A DNA stretch of 24,404 nt from JAZOTM01 sp045657625. GTDB lineage: Bacteria; Bacillota; Clostridia; Lachnospirales; Lachnospiraceae. The position numbers and the translations under genes are program-made. Shown here one piece after another: positions 14,884 through 22,566 of the stretch. Where the stretch lies: the NCBI GenBank assembly GCA_045657625.1, contig JAZOTM010000007.1, positions 1 to 24,404 of the forward strand. The letters are read 5' to 3'. Within the stretch, counting starts at the first letter, position 1; each line of letters opens with the position of its first letter. The notes below the pieces were generated by a model. It was not told where the DNA came from, ran no database searches, and saw only the letters and a program-made list of their open reading frames with translations.

Positions 14884-16040
14884 GGCATTATATACTCCTC
14901 TATTCTAAAACTCCATAAATCTTCTTTTTTTGCCTTATGATATCCATTCGTGGCTATCTGCTGTGCAGCATCCGGTTTGTCCAGAATTTCTCTTAACTTT
15001 TGTGGCAATAACTCTATCTCCGGCAAAGAAAACAGCAGTGCCTCTTCTTCCTTTTTGATGCCGGCATTCACAAACGTTGATTCATCCGATACCACAAGAC
15101 TGCCTGCCAACATCCCATTGTAAATGCGATCATGCGCACCCTTTTTAAACCAAGTCATGGTATTAAGTACAACCTTTGCATCCCCCATATATTCCGGAAT
15201 TTCCTCTGCCGGAATATACCCCATAAGATGCACATTTTCTCGTTCTGTCCACTCACAGGCTTCCCATCCTCTTCCACAGAGAAATAATGCAAAACCTGCT
15301 TCTGCCAATAACCGCAACAAATTTTCCCGATAAAAGGAAACTGCAAAAGAATCTAAAAAACGAAACTGATGTATTGTTTGCTCTAATTTTTCATCCCCAT
15401 AGTTGACTCCGTGGGATTCTAAATACTCTTGAATGACTTCTTCTGTCGTCTTTCCCGGATAAGAAGAAAGCTGTTCCAATGCATAACGGCTTAAATCCAG
15501 GGCATCGAAGTCTATCACTTTTGACATATCCGGAATCAAACCCTGCGCTACCACACGTGAAAGCCCGCCGGCATAAAACAACTCCATGCTTCGTTCCACC
15601 AAAGGCTTCGGCTCTTTCCCTGTCCAAATTCCTCCATGGGGCAAAAATCCAACTTTCCTAATGTTTGGATAAAACCGTTTTGCATAAGCCACATGATTTT
15701 CATCCATGCAAAGCAAAATTTCCTGTTGCGGTGCCTCTTTTAAAGCTTTGCTGTAATGAAATGGATGGTCCATTAATATATTGATATAAGGGATTTCCAA
15801 GGTATCCCAAATATTTTTTTCTGCCGTCAATTCCAGGGAGTATCCAATATTATTAAAGCAGATTGCTGCTGTCACCGGTTCTGCTGCAAATTCCAAAATT
15901 CCTTTTTTCATAGAGGCTTCTTCGGTACCATCGCATATTAAGATATCCGCTTCTCGCTTTTCAAAAAATTTCACAAATTCCTTGGTATACAAATCCAATG
16001 TATCATGAAATCCGGTTATAAAAATCAATCGTTCTGTCAT
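14856..16040 (-). CDS. CgeB-like glycosyltransferase (second of three)
   Basis: This 394-aa protein has an N-terminal Rossmann-like half (LIFITGFHDTLDLYTKEF, then ILMDHPFHY) and a C-terminal GT-B domain of the CgeB/Glyco_trans_1_2 type (RIYNGMLAGSLVVSDEST, then NGYHKAKKEDLWSFRIEEY). The ATG at 16040 overlaps the stop of the previous gene as ATGA, so I prefer it to the longer start at 16091. It is similar in plan to the gene at 16037-17206 (both contain LN.M.W.K.G and a KAKKEDxW segment), which suggests duplication. Likely role: sugar transfer onto flagellin or another surface glycan; donor unknown. Confidence 0.85.
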   Translation of the reverse strand: MTERLIFITGFHDTLDLYTKEFVKFFEKREADILICDGTEEASMKKGILEFAAEPVTAAICFNNIGYSLELTAEKNIWDTLEIPYINILMDHPFHYSKALKEAPQQEILLCMDENHVAYAKRFYPNIRKVGFLPHGGIWTGKEPKPLVERSMELFYAGGLSRVVAQGLIPDMSKVIDFDALDLSRYALEQLSSYPGKTTEEVIQEYLESHGVNYGDEKLEQTIHQFRFLDSFAVSFYRENLLRLLAEAGFALFLCGRGWEACEWTERENVHLMGYIPAEEIPEYMGDAKVVLNTMTWFKKGAHDRIYNGMLAGSLVVSDESTFVNAGIKKEEEALLFSLPEIELLPQKLREILDKPDAAQQIATNGYHKAKKEDLWSFRIEEYIMPWFKAEESV

Positions 16041-17206
16041 GTTGTTTCCCTTAAATAATATTGTAAAAAGAGGTCTGCTCTCTGTTCCCACGTATCCTCT
16101 TTTTTTGCTTTTTCGTATCCGTTTTTCCCTATGGTTTCCAAGTGTTTTTCATTTTTTCGAAGTTTCTTTGGAAGTTCTGCCAAATGTTCTAAATCAAATA
16201 AAAGTATCTCTTTTTCATCCGCATATTGTTCTTCCAAACAGCGTGTTTTGTCACTGACAAACGCCGTTTTGCAAAGCATAGAATTTGCTACACGCTCGGT
16301 AAAACCATCCTTATGCCAAGACATAATGTTTAATGCCATTCGGGACTTACCCGTTTCCAGCAATGCCTCCTTACGGGTCACTTCTTTATGGATATGTAAG
16401 CCCGCATGGGTGGCAAAAGGGCTTTTCTTCCAGCTACCCCCATAGACTTCTATGGAAAATCCTTCTTGTAATAAAAGTGCTACGATTTTTTCTCGATAAT
16501 AGGCCTTCACACAATAAACCACTGTGCGCATCCCCCAAAGCAGATTTGCGAATTCCCGACCTTCTACCGAAAATCCTTGTTTCTTCAAAGCCTGTTCGAG
16601 TGCCTGTTCTGCAGGTTCATTGGGATGTTTTCGCATCTCTGCTAAAAATCGATTTGCCAAAAACCGTAATTGCCTATTTTCATTGTGTATATCCGAAAAA
16701 TATTTGCGATAATCCACGTAGGTACCTACAAATACCATCTCGTATTCTCGTTGATTCCAGGGCAACGACGCCTCCGGTTTTTCCACGCCACCAGGCGGCA
16801 GTAAAAATACTTCTTTTATATCCCTATAATACTTTTCAGCAAAGGAAATATAATCGCGGTCATGGGTAAGTAAATAGAAATCTTTCGGAATTCGGTTTGC
16901 AAATTCTGCCATTCCTACGGGATGATCTACCCACATACAGTATTTTGGCCCTTGTATGAAATCTACCAAATTACATTTGGCACTTTCCAAATAGGTAAAA
17001 AACAACACCGCTTGAAATCCAATTACCGCTTCAAATTTCTCATCAAACAAGGAAGTGATTTCCTGTTTTTGCCTGGTAATATCAAAATAGCGGACTGTTT
17101 TTCCCTTTTTTTCCAAGGCAGTTCCAAAATCCAGTGCAAATTCATTTAAGGTATTGTAACAAATATCCTCTCCTAAAAAAATTAGGATTGGCAACTCCTT
17201 TTCCAT
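16037..17206 (-). CDS. CgeB-like glycosyltransferase (first of three)
   Basis: This 389-aa protein has the two-lobed layout of DUF3880/CgeB-type transferases: an N-terminal part (PILIFLGEDICYNTLNEFALDF; CMWVDHPVG near residue 130) and a C-terminal GT-B lobe (MALNIMSWHKDGFTERVANSML, NGYEKAKKEDTWEQRADLF). The start at 17206 has GGAG 8 bases upstream. It begins a minus-strand run of five coupled genes (two CgeB-like, GT2, nth, exonuclease). A terminator stands just upstream (17245-17280), and only a TATAAT without a clear -35 box is visible after it, so its promoter is uncertain. Confidence 0.85.
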   Translation of the reverse strand: MEKELPILIFLGEDICYNTLNEFALDFGTALEKKGKTVRYFDITRQKQEITSLFDEKFEAVIGFQAVLFFTYLESAKCNLVDFIQGPKYCMWVDHPVGMAEFANRIPKDFYLLTHDRDYISFAEKYYRDIKEVFLLPPGGVEKPEASLPWNQREYEMVFVGTYVDYRKYFSDIHNENRQLRFLANRFLAEMRKHPNEPAEQALEQALKKQGFSVEGREFANLLWGMRTVVYCVKAYYREKIVALLLQEGFSIEVYGGSWKKSPFATHAGLHIHKEVTRKEALLETGKSRMALNIMSWHKDGFTERVANSMLCKTAFVSDKTRCLEEQYADEKEILLFDLEHLAELPKKLRKNEKHLETIGKNGYEKAKKEDTWEQRADLFLQYYLRETT

Positions 17207-17244
17207 GCCCTTCGCTCCATTCTTTCCTTGATACCCCTATTATA

Positions 17245-17280
17245 TAAAAAACTGTGGTAGAAACCTACCACAGTTTTTTT
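17245..17280. terminator. Intrinsic terminator, T-runs on both strands
   Basis: The perfect stem ACTGTGGTAG / CTACCACAGT (17251-17260 with 17265-17274) has loop AAAC and A/T runs on both sides. It ends the minus-strand transcript of the 121-aa gene. The downstream TATAAT (minus strand, 17244-17239) lies at its edge. Confidence 0.9.
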
Positions 17281-17291
17281 ATTTCTTACTC

Positions 17292-17657
17292 TTATGCCAT
17301 TTTCTGTTTTGCGATTTCTTCTAATTCTACGAATAAAGTAATCACTTCAGAACGCAAGTTTTCGGATAAAGCTTCATAATCCTTATTCTGATAAGATTCA
17401 TTAAATCGTTTTAAAGCCTCGTTGTATTTCTCTTTATCCAATAACTGTTCTTCTTCATTTAAGTAATCTAAGGTGCCATTTAATACCTGTAATTCCCAGT
17501 TCATACCCTTAATCACACTCAAAAGGTATTCTTCTGTATCCGGTTTCCAATCTCCTGCCAACTCGTCGGATACACCCTGCATGCCACGAATAAGTTTTGG
17601 ACTGTAGTCCACCAATGCCTGTAATGCTTCTTTTTCTTCTACTCTTGTATTTGTCAT
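17292..17657 (-). CDS. Small helical protein of unknown function
   Basis: This 121-aa acidic protein is predicted by eye to be all-alpha: no signal peptide, no membrane segment, many Glu/Leu/Lys heptad-like stretches (EEYLLSVIKGMNWELQVLNGTL in two pieces; ALKRFNESYQNKDYEALSENL). AAGGAGGG precedes the ATG. It sits 31 bp after a glycosyltransferase gene and before a terminator, so it is the last gene of that transcript. The size and character would suit a flagellar chaperone or a partner of the transferase, but no family is recognised. Confidence 0.75.
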   Translation of the reverse strand: MTNTRVEEKEALQALVDYSPKLIRGMQGVSDELAGDWKPDTEEYLLSVIKGMNWELQVLNGTLDYLNEEEQLLDKEKYNEALKRFNESYQNKDYEALSENLRSEVITLFVELEEIAKQKMA

Positions 17658-17688
17658 GGAAATACCCTCCTTATAGAAGTTATATCGG

Positions 17689-19104
17689 CTATTTCAAAGA
17701 ATCCTTTAGTTTTTCTTTTTCATAAACCTGTTTGCATAAATCTCGCATAGCCCCTTTGGTGTCTAACATATATTCTGCCCTTTTGCTTGCGATTTCTTGC
17801 GCCGCTTCGTAATATGCCACATCTGTTTCATAACGACGAATTTGAGCCAGCATCTCTCCATAATCCTTACATAAAAACTCCGGAGCAACGTTTAAGGCGA
17901 CATCCCCATAGTCAATGGTTAATGCCGGTATTCCCTGTGCCATGGCCTCCACTGCGGAGGTTCCTCCGCCTCTTCGTCTTGGATTAATATACAGTTCAAT
18001 GGAAGACATAATTCCAGCCACATCCTCCTGCATTCCCAAGTATTTCAAATACGGGCGAAGTTCTTCATGGCTTGCCATCACTTCCTCATACTTTGGCCAA
18101 ATTCCCATAAAAATCATATAGTGTTTTTCTGAAACCACTTGTTTTGCAAATTGTAAAAATTCCTCTGTTACATCCTCATCCAATCTAGCTCCAACTACAC
18201 AGGATACAAATGCATCTTCCGGCACATATAATTCTGCCTTTTGATATCTTCTTTTCGGTTCCTTAATGCCAAAGGTAAAGGGAAGCGGCAATAAACGCTC
18301 TTCTCCCACCCCCATAGCTGCAAAAACCTCTTTTTCGTTTTCCGCAAGTTCATGATTCAAAGTCTGATAAGAGGATTCAAACGGAGTGATAATACTTGGG
18401 CCCATGGAAATAGACACCACCGGAATAAGCGCATCCACACATTTTGCCAACAAACTTTGATTTCCAATTTCCATAGCAAAACAAGGCTTTAGCTTTCGTA
18501 TTGTTTCAAACAGGGTTTCCATATCTTCCATATTTGGCATATTTTGATAACACTGAAAATATGGAATCTTATGTTCCTTCCACTCATAAATATCCTGATT
18601 CAATAACTCATCCACATAATTTCCGGTTATCACTTCCTCAAAAGGGATTTCCCCTTCTAACGTTAACAACTCCGCTGTATTAATCAGCAACACCTGATAT
18701 CCCAAATCCTGCAAACATGCTGCACGATCCAACGCTGATTTTGTAGGACCATGTCCTGTTTCGATTACTTGTGAAGTGATAATCACCACAAATTTTTGAT
18801 TGCGTTCCTGAAATGGTATCGGGGCAATCTCTTCTTTCAAAAAAGCTTCCCGAAATTCTTGAACTACTTGCCGTTCCAACAACCACTGTTTTTTAAATAT
18901 TTCCGAAGTTGCATATTCCCCATGTATAAAAGACCATCTGGCAATTTGCTGCCAAAGAAAATTTTTTTCTTTCCAGGTCAAAAAATCTGTTTTTGTGATT
19001 TCTTCATAGAAAACAAGCAATCTTTTTTCATCAATATGATCACGAAAGTATACGCTTTCTTCCCAGATATATTGTTTCATTTCCTCAACACTGTTTTTGC
19101 CCAT
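17689..19104 (-). CDS. Glycosyltransferase, GT-B fold (GT4/HMW1C-like)
   Basis: This 471-aa protein has a helical N-terminal part (about 1-100), a first Rossmann lobe (FVVIITSQVIETGHGPTKSALDR, about 104-126) and a second lobe with YINPRRRGGGTSAVEAMAQGIPALTIDYGD (about 373-402, given here in part), the donor-binding region of GT-B enzymes. The helical N-terminus plus GT-B arrangement recalls HMW1C-type protein glycosyltransferases, but the class is not certain. GGGAGG precedes the ATG. It is followed by the 121-aa gene and diverges from the CgeB-like gene at 19221. Its position suggests a step in flagellin glycan synthesis. Confidence 0.8.
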   Translation of the reverse strand: MGKNSVEEMKQYIWEESVYFRDHIDEKRLLVFYEEITKTDFLTWKEKNFLWQQIARWSFIHGEYATSEIFKKQWLLERQVVQEFREAFLKEEIAPIPFQERNQKFVVIITSQVIETGHGPTKSALDRAACLQDLGYQVLLINTAELLTLEGEIPFEEVITGNYVDELLNQDIYEWKEHKIPYFQCYQNMPNMEDMETLFETIRKLKPCFAMEIGNQSLLAKCVDALIPVVSISMGPSIITPFESSYQTLNHELAENEKEVFAAMGVGEERLLPLPFTFGIKEPKRRYQKAELYVPEDAFVSCVVGARLDEDVTEEFLQFAKQVVSEKHYMIFMGIWPKYEEVMASHEELRPYLKYLGMQEDVAGIMSSIELYINPRRRGGGTSAVEAMAQGIPALTIDYGDVALNVAPEFLCKDYGEMLAQIRRYETDVAYYEAAQEIASKRAEYMLDTKGAMRDLCKQVYEKEKLKDSLK

Positions 19105-19130
19105 GAATCATCCTCCCATAGAAACTGTCA

Positions 19131-19160
19131 TTGAACCTTTCCTATCTTTTATTCTATAAT
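19131..19160 (+). promoter_or_regulatory. Promoter of the plus-strand CgeB-like gene
   Basis: TTGAAC (19131-19136), 18 bases, TATAAT (19155-19160). It gives a leader of about 54 nt before the ATG at 19221. Confidence 0.65.
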
Positions 19161-19220
19161 ATTTACATAGAGAAACCCATGATTTTACAAAAAAATTATG
19201 AATTTGCAGAAAGGAATTTT

Positions 19221-20402
19221 ATGCGTATTCTTTTTTACCGCTATGGAAGCATTTGTGAACCGGATCTTTTGGAAACCTTTCAAAAATTCGGCTATGAGGT
19301 CCATACCATTGAACTAGAAATTACAAATAAAGAAGTCTCTCCACAAGAAACCATTTCCGTGGTATCTGATGCTTTATTAGCCAAAGAGTATCAAGCCGTT
19401 TTCAGTATCAATTATTTTCCGGTGCTCTCTTCTGTATGTAACATTTTTCATATTCGCTACATCAGTTGGACGGTAGATTCTCCGGTGATGGAATTGTATT
19501 CCAATACTTTAAAAAATCCTTGGAATCGTACCTTTTTATTCGACTATACAGATTTTCAGACATTCCACCCCCGCAATCCCGCATGTATTTTTCATCTACC
19601 ATTGGGTGTCAATGTAGAGCGCTTAGAAAAACAAATTCAACAGGCTTCTTCCTCCGAGCGAAAAAAATTTAGCCATGATATTTGTTTTATTGGCTCTCTT
19701 TACGAAGAGAAAGATCCTTATCTTCGTGCCAAAGCCACACTCCCACCGGAATTGGATGGTTTTTTCGAAGGGCTGTGCCAAGCACAAATGCACATTTATG
19801 GCTATTCTTTTTTACAGGAATGTATCCAGGCATCCTATGCCAAAGCCTTTCGTGCTTCTTATCCGGGATTTTACACACCACCGGAGGAATTTGATTGTTC
19901 GGATACCGCGATTCTCTCTGAATTATACCTAGGAAATCACGTTACCTACTTAGAGCGTAAAGCCATGATTACATTGTTGGAAAAACATAAGCTACCCTTG
20001 GCTCTATATACAGGAAGTAATACCAAGCACTTTCAAACCCAAAGCCTTGGTTTTATTAAATCCCTAACGGAAATGCCTTTGGCCTTTCATTTTTCCAAAA
20101 TCAATTTAAATCCCACTTCGAAATCCATCCGAAGTGGCATTCCACAGCGAATTTTTGATATCCTGGGTGCCGGCGGTTTTACCATTAGTAATTACCAATC
20201 GGAAATTTGTGAAAATTATATTCCGGGAGAACATTTAATTTTATATAGTAGTTTAGAAGAACTTACCGATTTAACTGCATACTACTTAGAACATGAAAAA
20301 GAGCGACTTGAAATCGCAGATAACGGTTTTCAATATACGAAAGCCCATCACACCTTAGAACAACGCTTAGAAACCATGTTTACTCTCGCTTTTCAGGCAT
20401 AA
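19221..20402 (+). CDS. CgeB-like glycosyltransferase with DUF3880-type N-terminus
   Basis: This 393-aa protein begins MRILFYRYGSICEPDLLETF, a typical DUF3880 start, and ends with a Glyco_trans_1_2 domain (SGIPQRIFDILGAGGFTISN, then NGFQYTKAHHTLEQRL). The ATG at 19221 is preceded by AAAGG; a frame opening at 19131 would begin in the promoter and is rejected. It is the third CgeB-like transferase in the window and the only glycan gene on the plus strand. It converges on the Maf gene, with which it shares a terminator. The predicted role is sugar transfer in flagellin modification; donor and acceptor are not known. Confidence 0.85.
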   Translation: MRILFYRYGSICEPDLLETFQKFGYEVHTIELEITNKEVSPQETISVVSDALLAKEYQAVFSINYFPVLSSVCNIFHIRYISWTVDSPVMELYSNTLKNPWNRTFLFDYTDFQTFHPRNPACIFHLPLGVNVERLEKQIQQASSSERKKFSHDICFIGSLYEEKDPYLRAKATLPPELDGFFEGLCQAQMHIYGYSFLQECIQASYAKAFRASYPGFYTPPEEFDCSDTAILSELYLGNHVTYLERKAMITLLEKHKLPLALYTGSNTKHFQTQSLGFIKSLTEMPLAFHFSKINLNPTSKSIRSGIPQRIFDILGAGGFTISNYQSEICENYIPGEHLILYSSLEELTDLTAYYLEHEKERLEIADNGFQYTKAHHTLEQRLETMFTLAFQA

Positions 20403-20432
20403 AAATGGAGCCATCACTGGCTCCATTTTTTT
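20401..20432. terminator. Bidirectional terminator shared by convergent genes
   Basis: The perfect 13-bp stem (20401-20413 with 20418-20430, loop TCAC) has AAAAA on the left and a T-run on the right. It follows the plus-strand CgeB-like stop directly. On the minus strand the last codons and TGA stop of the Maf gene lie inside the stem. Confidence 0.9.
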
Positions 20433-22303
20433 GTTTCTTCTGAAATTCTTGTGGAAATTTCCCGATAATGTTCTAAAATTTGAATGCAACTCTTTAATGC
20501 TGCTTGCATAGAGATGCTTTCATCATTTAAGATATTTTCCATGCTTTGTTCTACCACGTGGGTAAAAGGTTCTATCATAGAAAATGTCGGATTATTGGCT
20601 TGCAATGCTCCTGCTTCCTGGATTGTAGCCATTGTCTTTTCCACCGAAATTCCCGGTTTCTTTTTATCTAGATACAGAATCATATCTCGATACGCTTTTT
20701 CATACTGATCCAGCAATCCTTGAAACTCTTGAATCTCTTGTCGAACGCCCGGTAATCCCTCTTGAAATTCCCTTAATTTTTCTTCTGAAAAAGCTGGCGG
20801 CAAATTTTGCATCACTTCTTTTGCGTTCCAAACTCTCTTACCATATTTTTCAATCGCCTCATGTAAGGGCAGTATTTCCGTTCCTTCTATCAACGCACCA
20901 CCTTCCGTTGCATCTACAAACGAATACTCTTCATGGAGTGCAATTTCCCGTTCAAACCATTTGCGATAACGAGTCATTTGCCAATCGCTTTGTAATTCCC
21001 TGCCATCCATTCCCTTTACCGGAAATAATTGCGGCGCCGTTGAACTTGGATCCGCCATCCCTTTTCCATTATCAAAAGCTCCTTTTGCATGATATTCTCC
21101 TCCGGTAAAAGCCAGATCCATTCCCACGAAAAAAATAGTGCGAAATCCTAATTGCAATGCCAAAGAATAGGCATCGCAAGCTACGGAGCCTCCGGTTTGA
21201 AGCACCGGATCGCTATGCTCCCAACTTGTTTTTGCCACCCCACGCACAAAATTTTCTGCTATATCTACAGAAAATATCAATTTCCCATGAAAATTCTTTG
21301 GGATCTCCTTTTGCCCATAAAATTTCATCAACAATGGATATTTCTCTGTATCCGGATGTTCAAACAAAAAAAGCGGTTTTACCGGATCCAGTGTAATTGC
21401 TATATCATAAGTCACTCCATGATTTAACAATGTACGAATCGCTGAATCTGTACATATGATAAAGGCTTTTCCCTCTGCTTCTTTTAACACCTCTACATTT
21501 TTGGGAAGAGATGGCCCTGCTCCCACAATAATTGCAGGAATATCGGAAACATCTTCTTGCTTTATCGTGTCAACAAGTGTCCCCACATCTGAAGCATGTA
21601 AAAAAGCAGTCATATTACTTAAAATATTCTCACCCAATTGTTCTTTAAAACGCACCTGGGTATTCCGATACACTTGAACCGTTTCTTTTTCTTGTTCGAT
21701 GATGTCTATAAAGGTTCTGACTTCGTTTTCAAATAAAATATGATAGGGGGTTAAATACAAAAATAAATTTTGCGATACTGCTCCGAAATTCAAAATAGAA
21801 TCTACCATATCCGTCATAATTTCTGCATCCCATGGATGTACCAGCAATCTTTTATCTTCAATTTCGTTTTTTTCTTTTATCTCTTCATCCGGATCCACCA
21901 CTAATAACACGCCATTTTGCGGCATCTTAGAAAGCAACTGTTCAATAACACTTCCATCTCCATATCCAAACATGAATACATTTACAAACTCTGTAAACTC
22001 CGGAAGTTGCGCCAATACTGCATTCACATACGCATCCGTAGAAAATTTGGGTGCCAGCTGATAGGTATAACCCTCCATTTTCCATGTAGGGACTTCTTTT
22101 TTTACATCAAGCATTCCCTGCTGTTTTTCTTCCAGATAATCCGCCACCCGCAAATGATCCTGCTTTTGAAATGCCTCAGCAAATCCACGTATCCAGGCTT
22201 CCTCCATGCCTTGAAAAATCCAATCTCCCACCTGCTGGATGATCGGATATGCTTCTTCTGTTTTTCCTTGATATAAAAGTTCTTGAATTTGCCTTATTTC
22301 CAT
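20414..22303 (-). CDS. maf: Maf-type flagellin glycosyltransferase (DUF115, MptE-like)
   Basis: This 629-aa protein matches motility accessory factor proteins, which attach nonulosonic or related sugars to flagellin Ser/Thr residues in the cytoplasm before export. The central DUF115 region shows IIVGAGPSLPKN (about 258-269), TGGSVACDAYSLALQLG (370-386) and FFVGMDLAFTGGEYHAKGA (about 391-409). The N-terminal 230 residues and a helical C-terminus frame it, as in the family. The ATG at 22303 has GGAGG upstream; the longer frame to 22444 would run into repeat DNA and is rejected. It lies directly downstream of the flagellins, on the same strand. No nonulosonic acid (pse/leg) genes are in the window. 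Confidence 0.92.
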   Translation of the reverse strand: MEIRQIQELLYQGKTEEAYPIIQQVGDWIFQGMEEAWIRGFAEAFQKQDHLRVADYLEEKQQGMLDVKKEVPTWKMEGYTYQLAPKFSTDAYVNAVLAQLPEFTEFVNVFMFGYGDGSVIEQLLSKMPQNGVLLVVDPDEEIKEKNEIEDKRLLVHPWDAEIMTDMVDSILNFGAVSQNLFLYLTPYHILFENEVRTFIDIIEQEKETVQVYRNTQVRFKEQLGENILSNMTAFLHASDVGTLVDTIKQEDVSDIPAIIVGAGPSLPKNVEVLKEAEGKAFIICTDSAIRTLLNHGVTYDIAITLDPVKPLFLFEHPDTEKYPLLMKFYGQKEIPKNFHGKLIFSVDIAENFVRGVAKTSWEHSDPVLQTGGSVACDAYSLALQLGFRTIFFVGMDLAFTGGEYHAKGAFDNGKGMADPSSTAPQLFPVKGMDGRELQSDWQMTRYRKWFEREIALHEEYSFVDATEGGALIEGTEILPLHEAIEKYGKRVWNAKEVMQNLPPAFSEEKLREFQEGLPGVRQEIQEFQGLLDQYEKAYRDMILYLDKKKPGISVEKTMATIQEAGALQANNPTFSMIEPFTHVVEQSMENILNDESISMQAALKSCIQILEHYREISTRISEETKKWSQ

Positions 22304-22354
22304 GATGCCTCCATAAGTATATTGCTGAATAATTAAAACGCTTGTCGCTTGCGC

Positions 22355-22382
22355 AATAGGAAATTCAACGAAATTTCCTATT
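22355..22382. repeat. Hairpin related to the terminal hairpin of the composite repeat
   Basis: AATAGGAAATT and AATTTCCTATT pair (22355-22365 with 22372-22382). It, and the bases after it (ATACAAG), resemble the long hairpin ending the repeats (AATAAGAAATTC...GAATTTCTTATT). It occurs only left of copy 1, so copy 1 is flanked by two related hairpins in direct orientation. Confidence 0.65.
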
Positions 22383-22385
22383 ATA

Positions 22386-22528
22386 CAAGAAAGAATGTCG
22401 CATGCGACATTCTCGCGCCAAGCGCGGTTGCATTTATGCAACATTTACATCTCGCGCGCGTGCGCTTCCATAGCGGAGCGCTTTTTATATAATAAGAAAT
22501 TCGAAGGAATTTCTTATTATATAAAAAA
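22386..22528. repeat. Composite palindromic repeat, copy 1 (143 bp)
   Basis: Order of elements: a perfect 20-bp palindrome (22393-22412), hairpin CGCGC-CAA-GCGCG (22414-22426), hairpin GTTGCA-TTTA-TGCAAC (22427-22442), an alternating CG stretch (22452-22460), an imperfect hairpin GCGCTTCC / GGAGCGC (22462-22481) and a perfect 21-bp hairpin (22482-22502 with 22507-22527, loop GAAG). It is same-oriented with copy 2 and differs from it by one paired substitution and one paired single-base length change. It sits between the flagellin A terminator and maf. No coding capacity is credible. Confidence 0.95.
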
Positions 22529-22554
22529 GGGTTGGCAGATTATCCTGCCAACCC
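22523..22554 (-). terminator. Terminator of flagellin gene A
   Basis: The stem GGGTTGGCAG / CTGCCAACCC (22529-22538 with 22545-22554) is followed on the minus strand by TTTTTT (22528-22523). That T-run is shared with the arm of the adjoining repeat. Confidence 0.9.
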
Positions 22555-22566
22555 AAAATTTCTATA

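Noticed and set aside
16333..16869. Open frame of 178 codons antisense to a CgeB-like gene
   Set aside because: It is a shadow of the well-supported minus-strand transferase, with no recognisable motifs.
17239..17267. Strong promoter for the first CgeB-like gene
   Set aside because: TATAAT is present on the minus strand, but the sequence 17-18 bp upstream (TAGGTT/GTAGGT, inside the terminator stem) is a poor -35 match.
22304..22385. Sigma-D promoter before maf
   Set aside because: I looked for TAAA-N15-GCCGATAA on the minus strand and found none. A TATACT near 22312 lacks a convincing -35 box.
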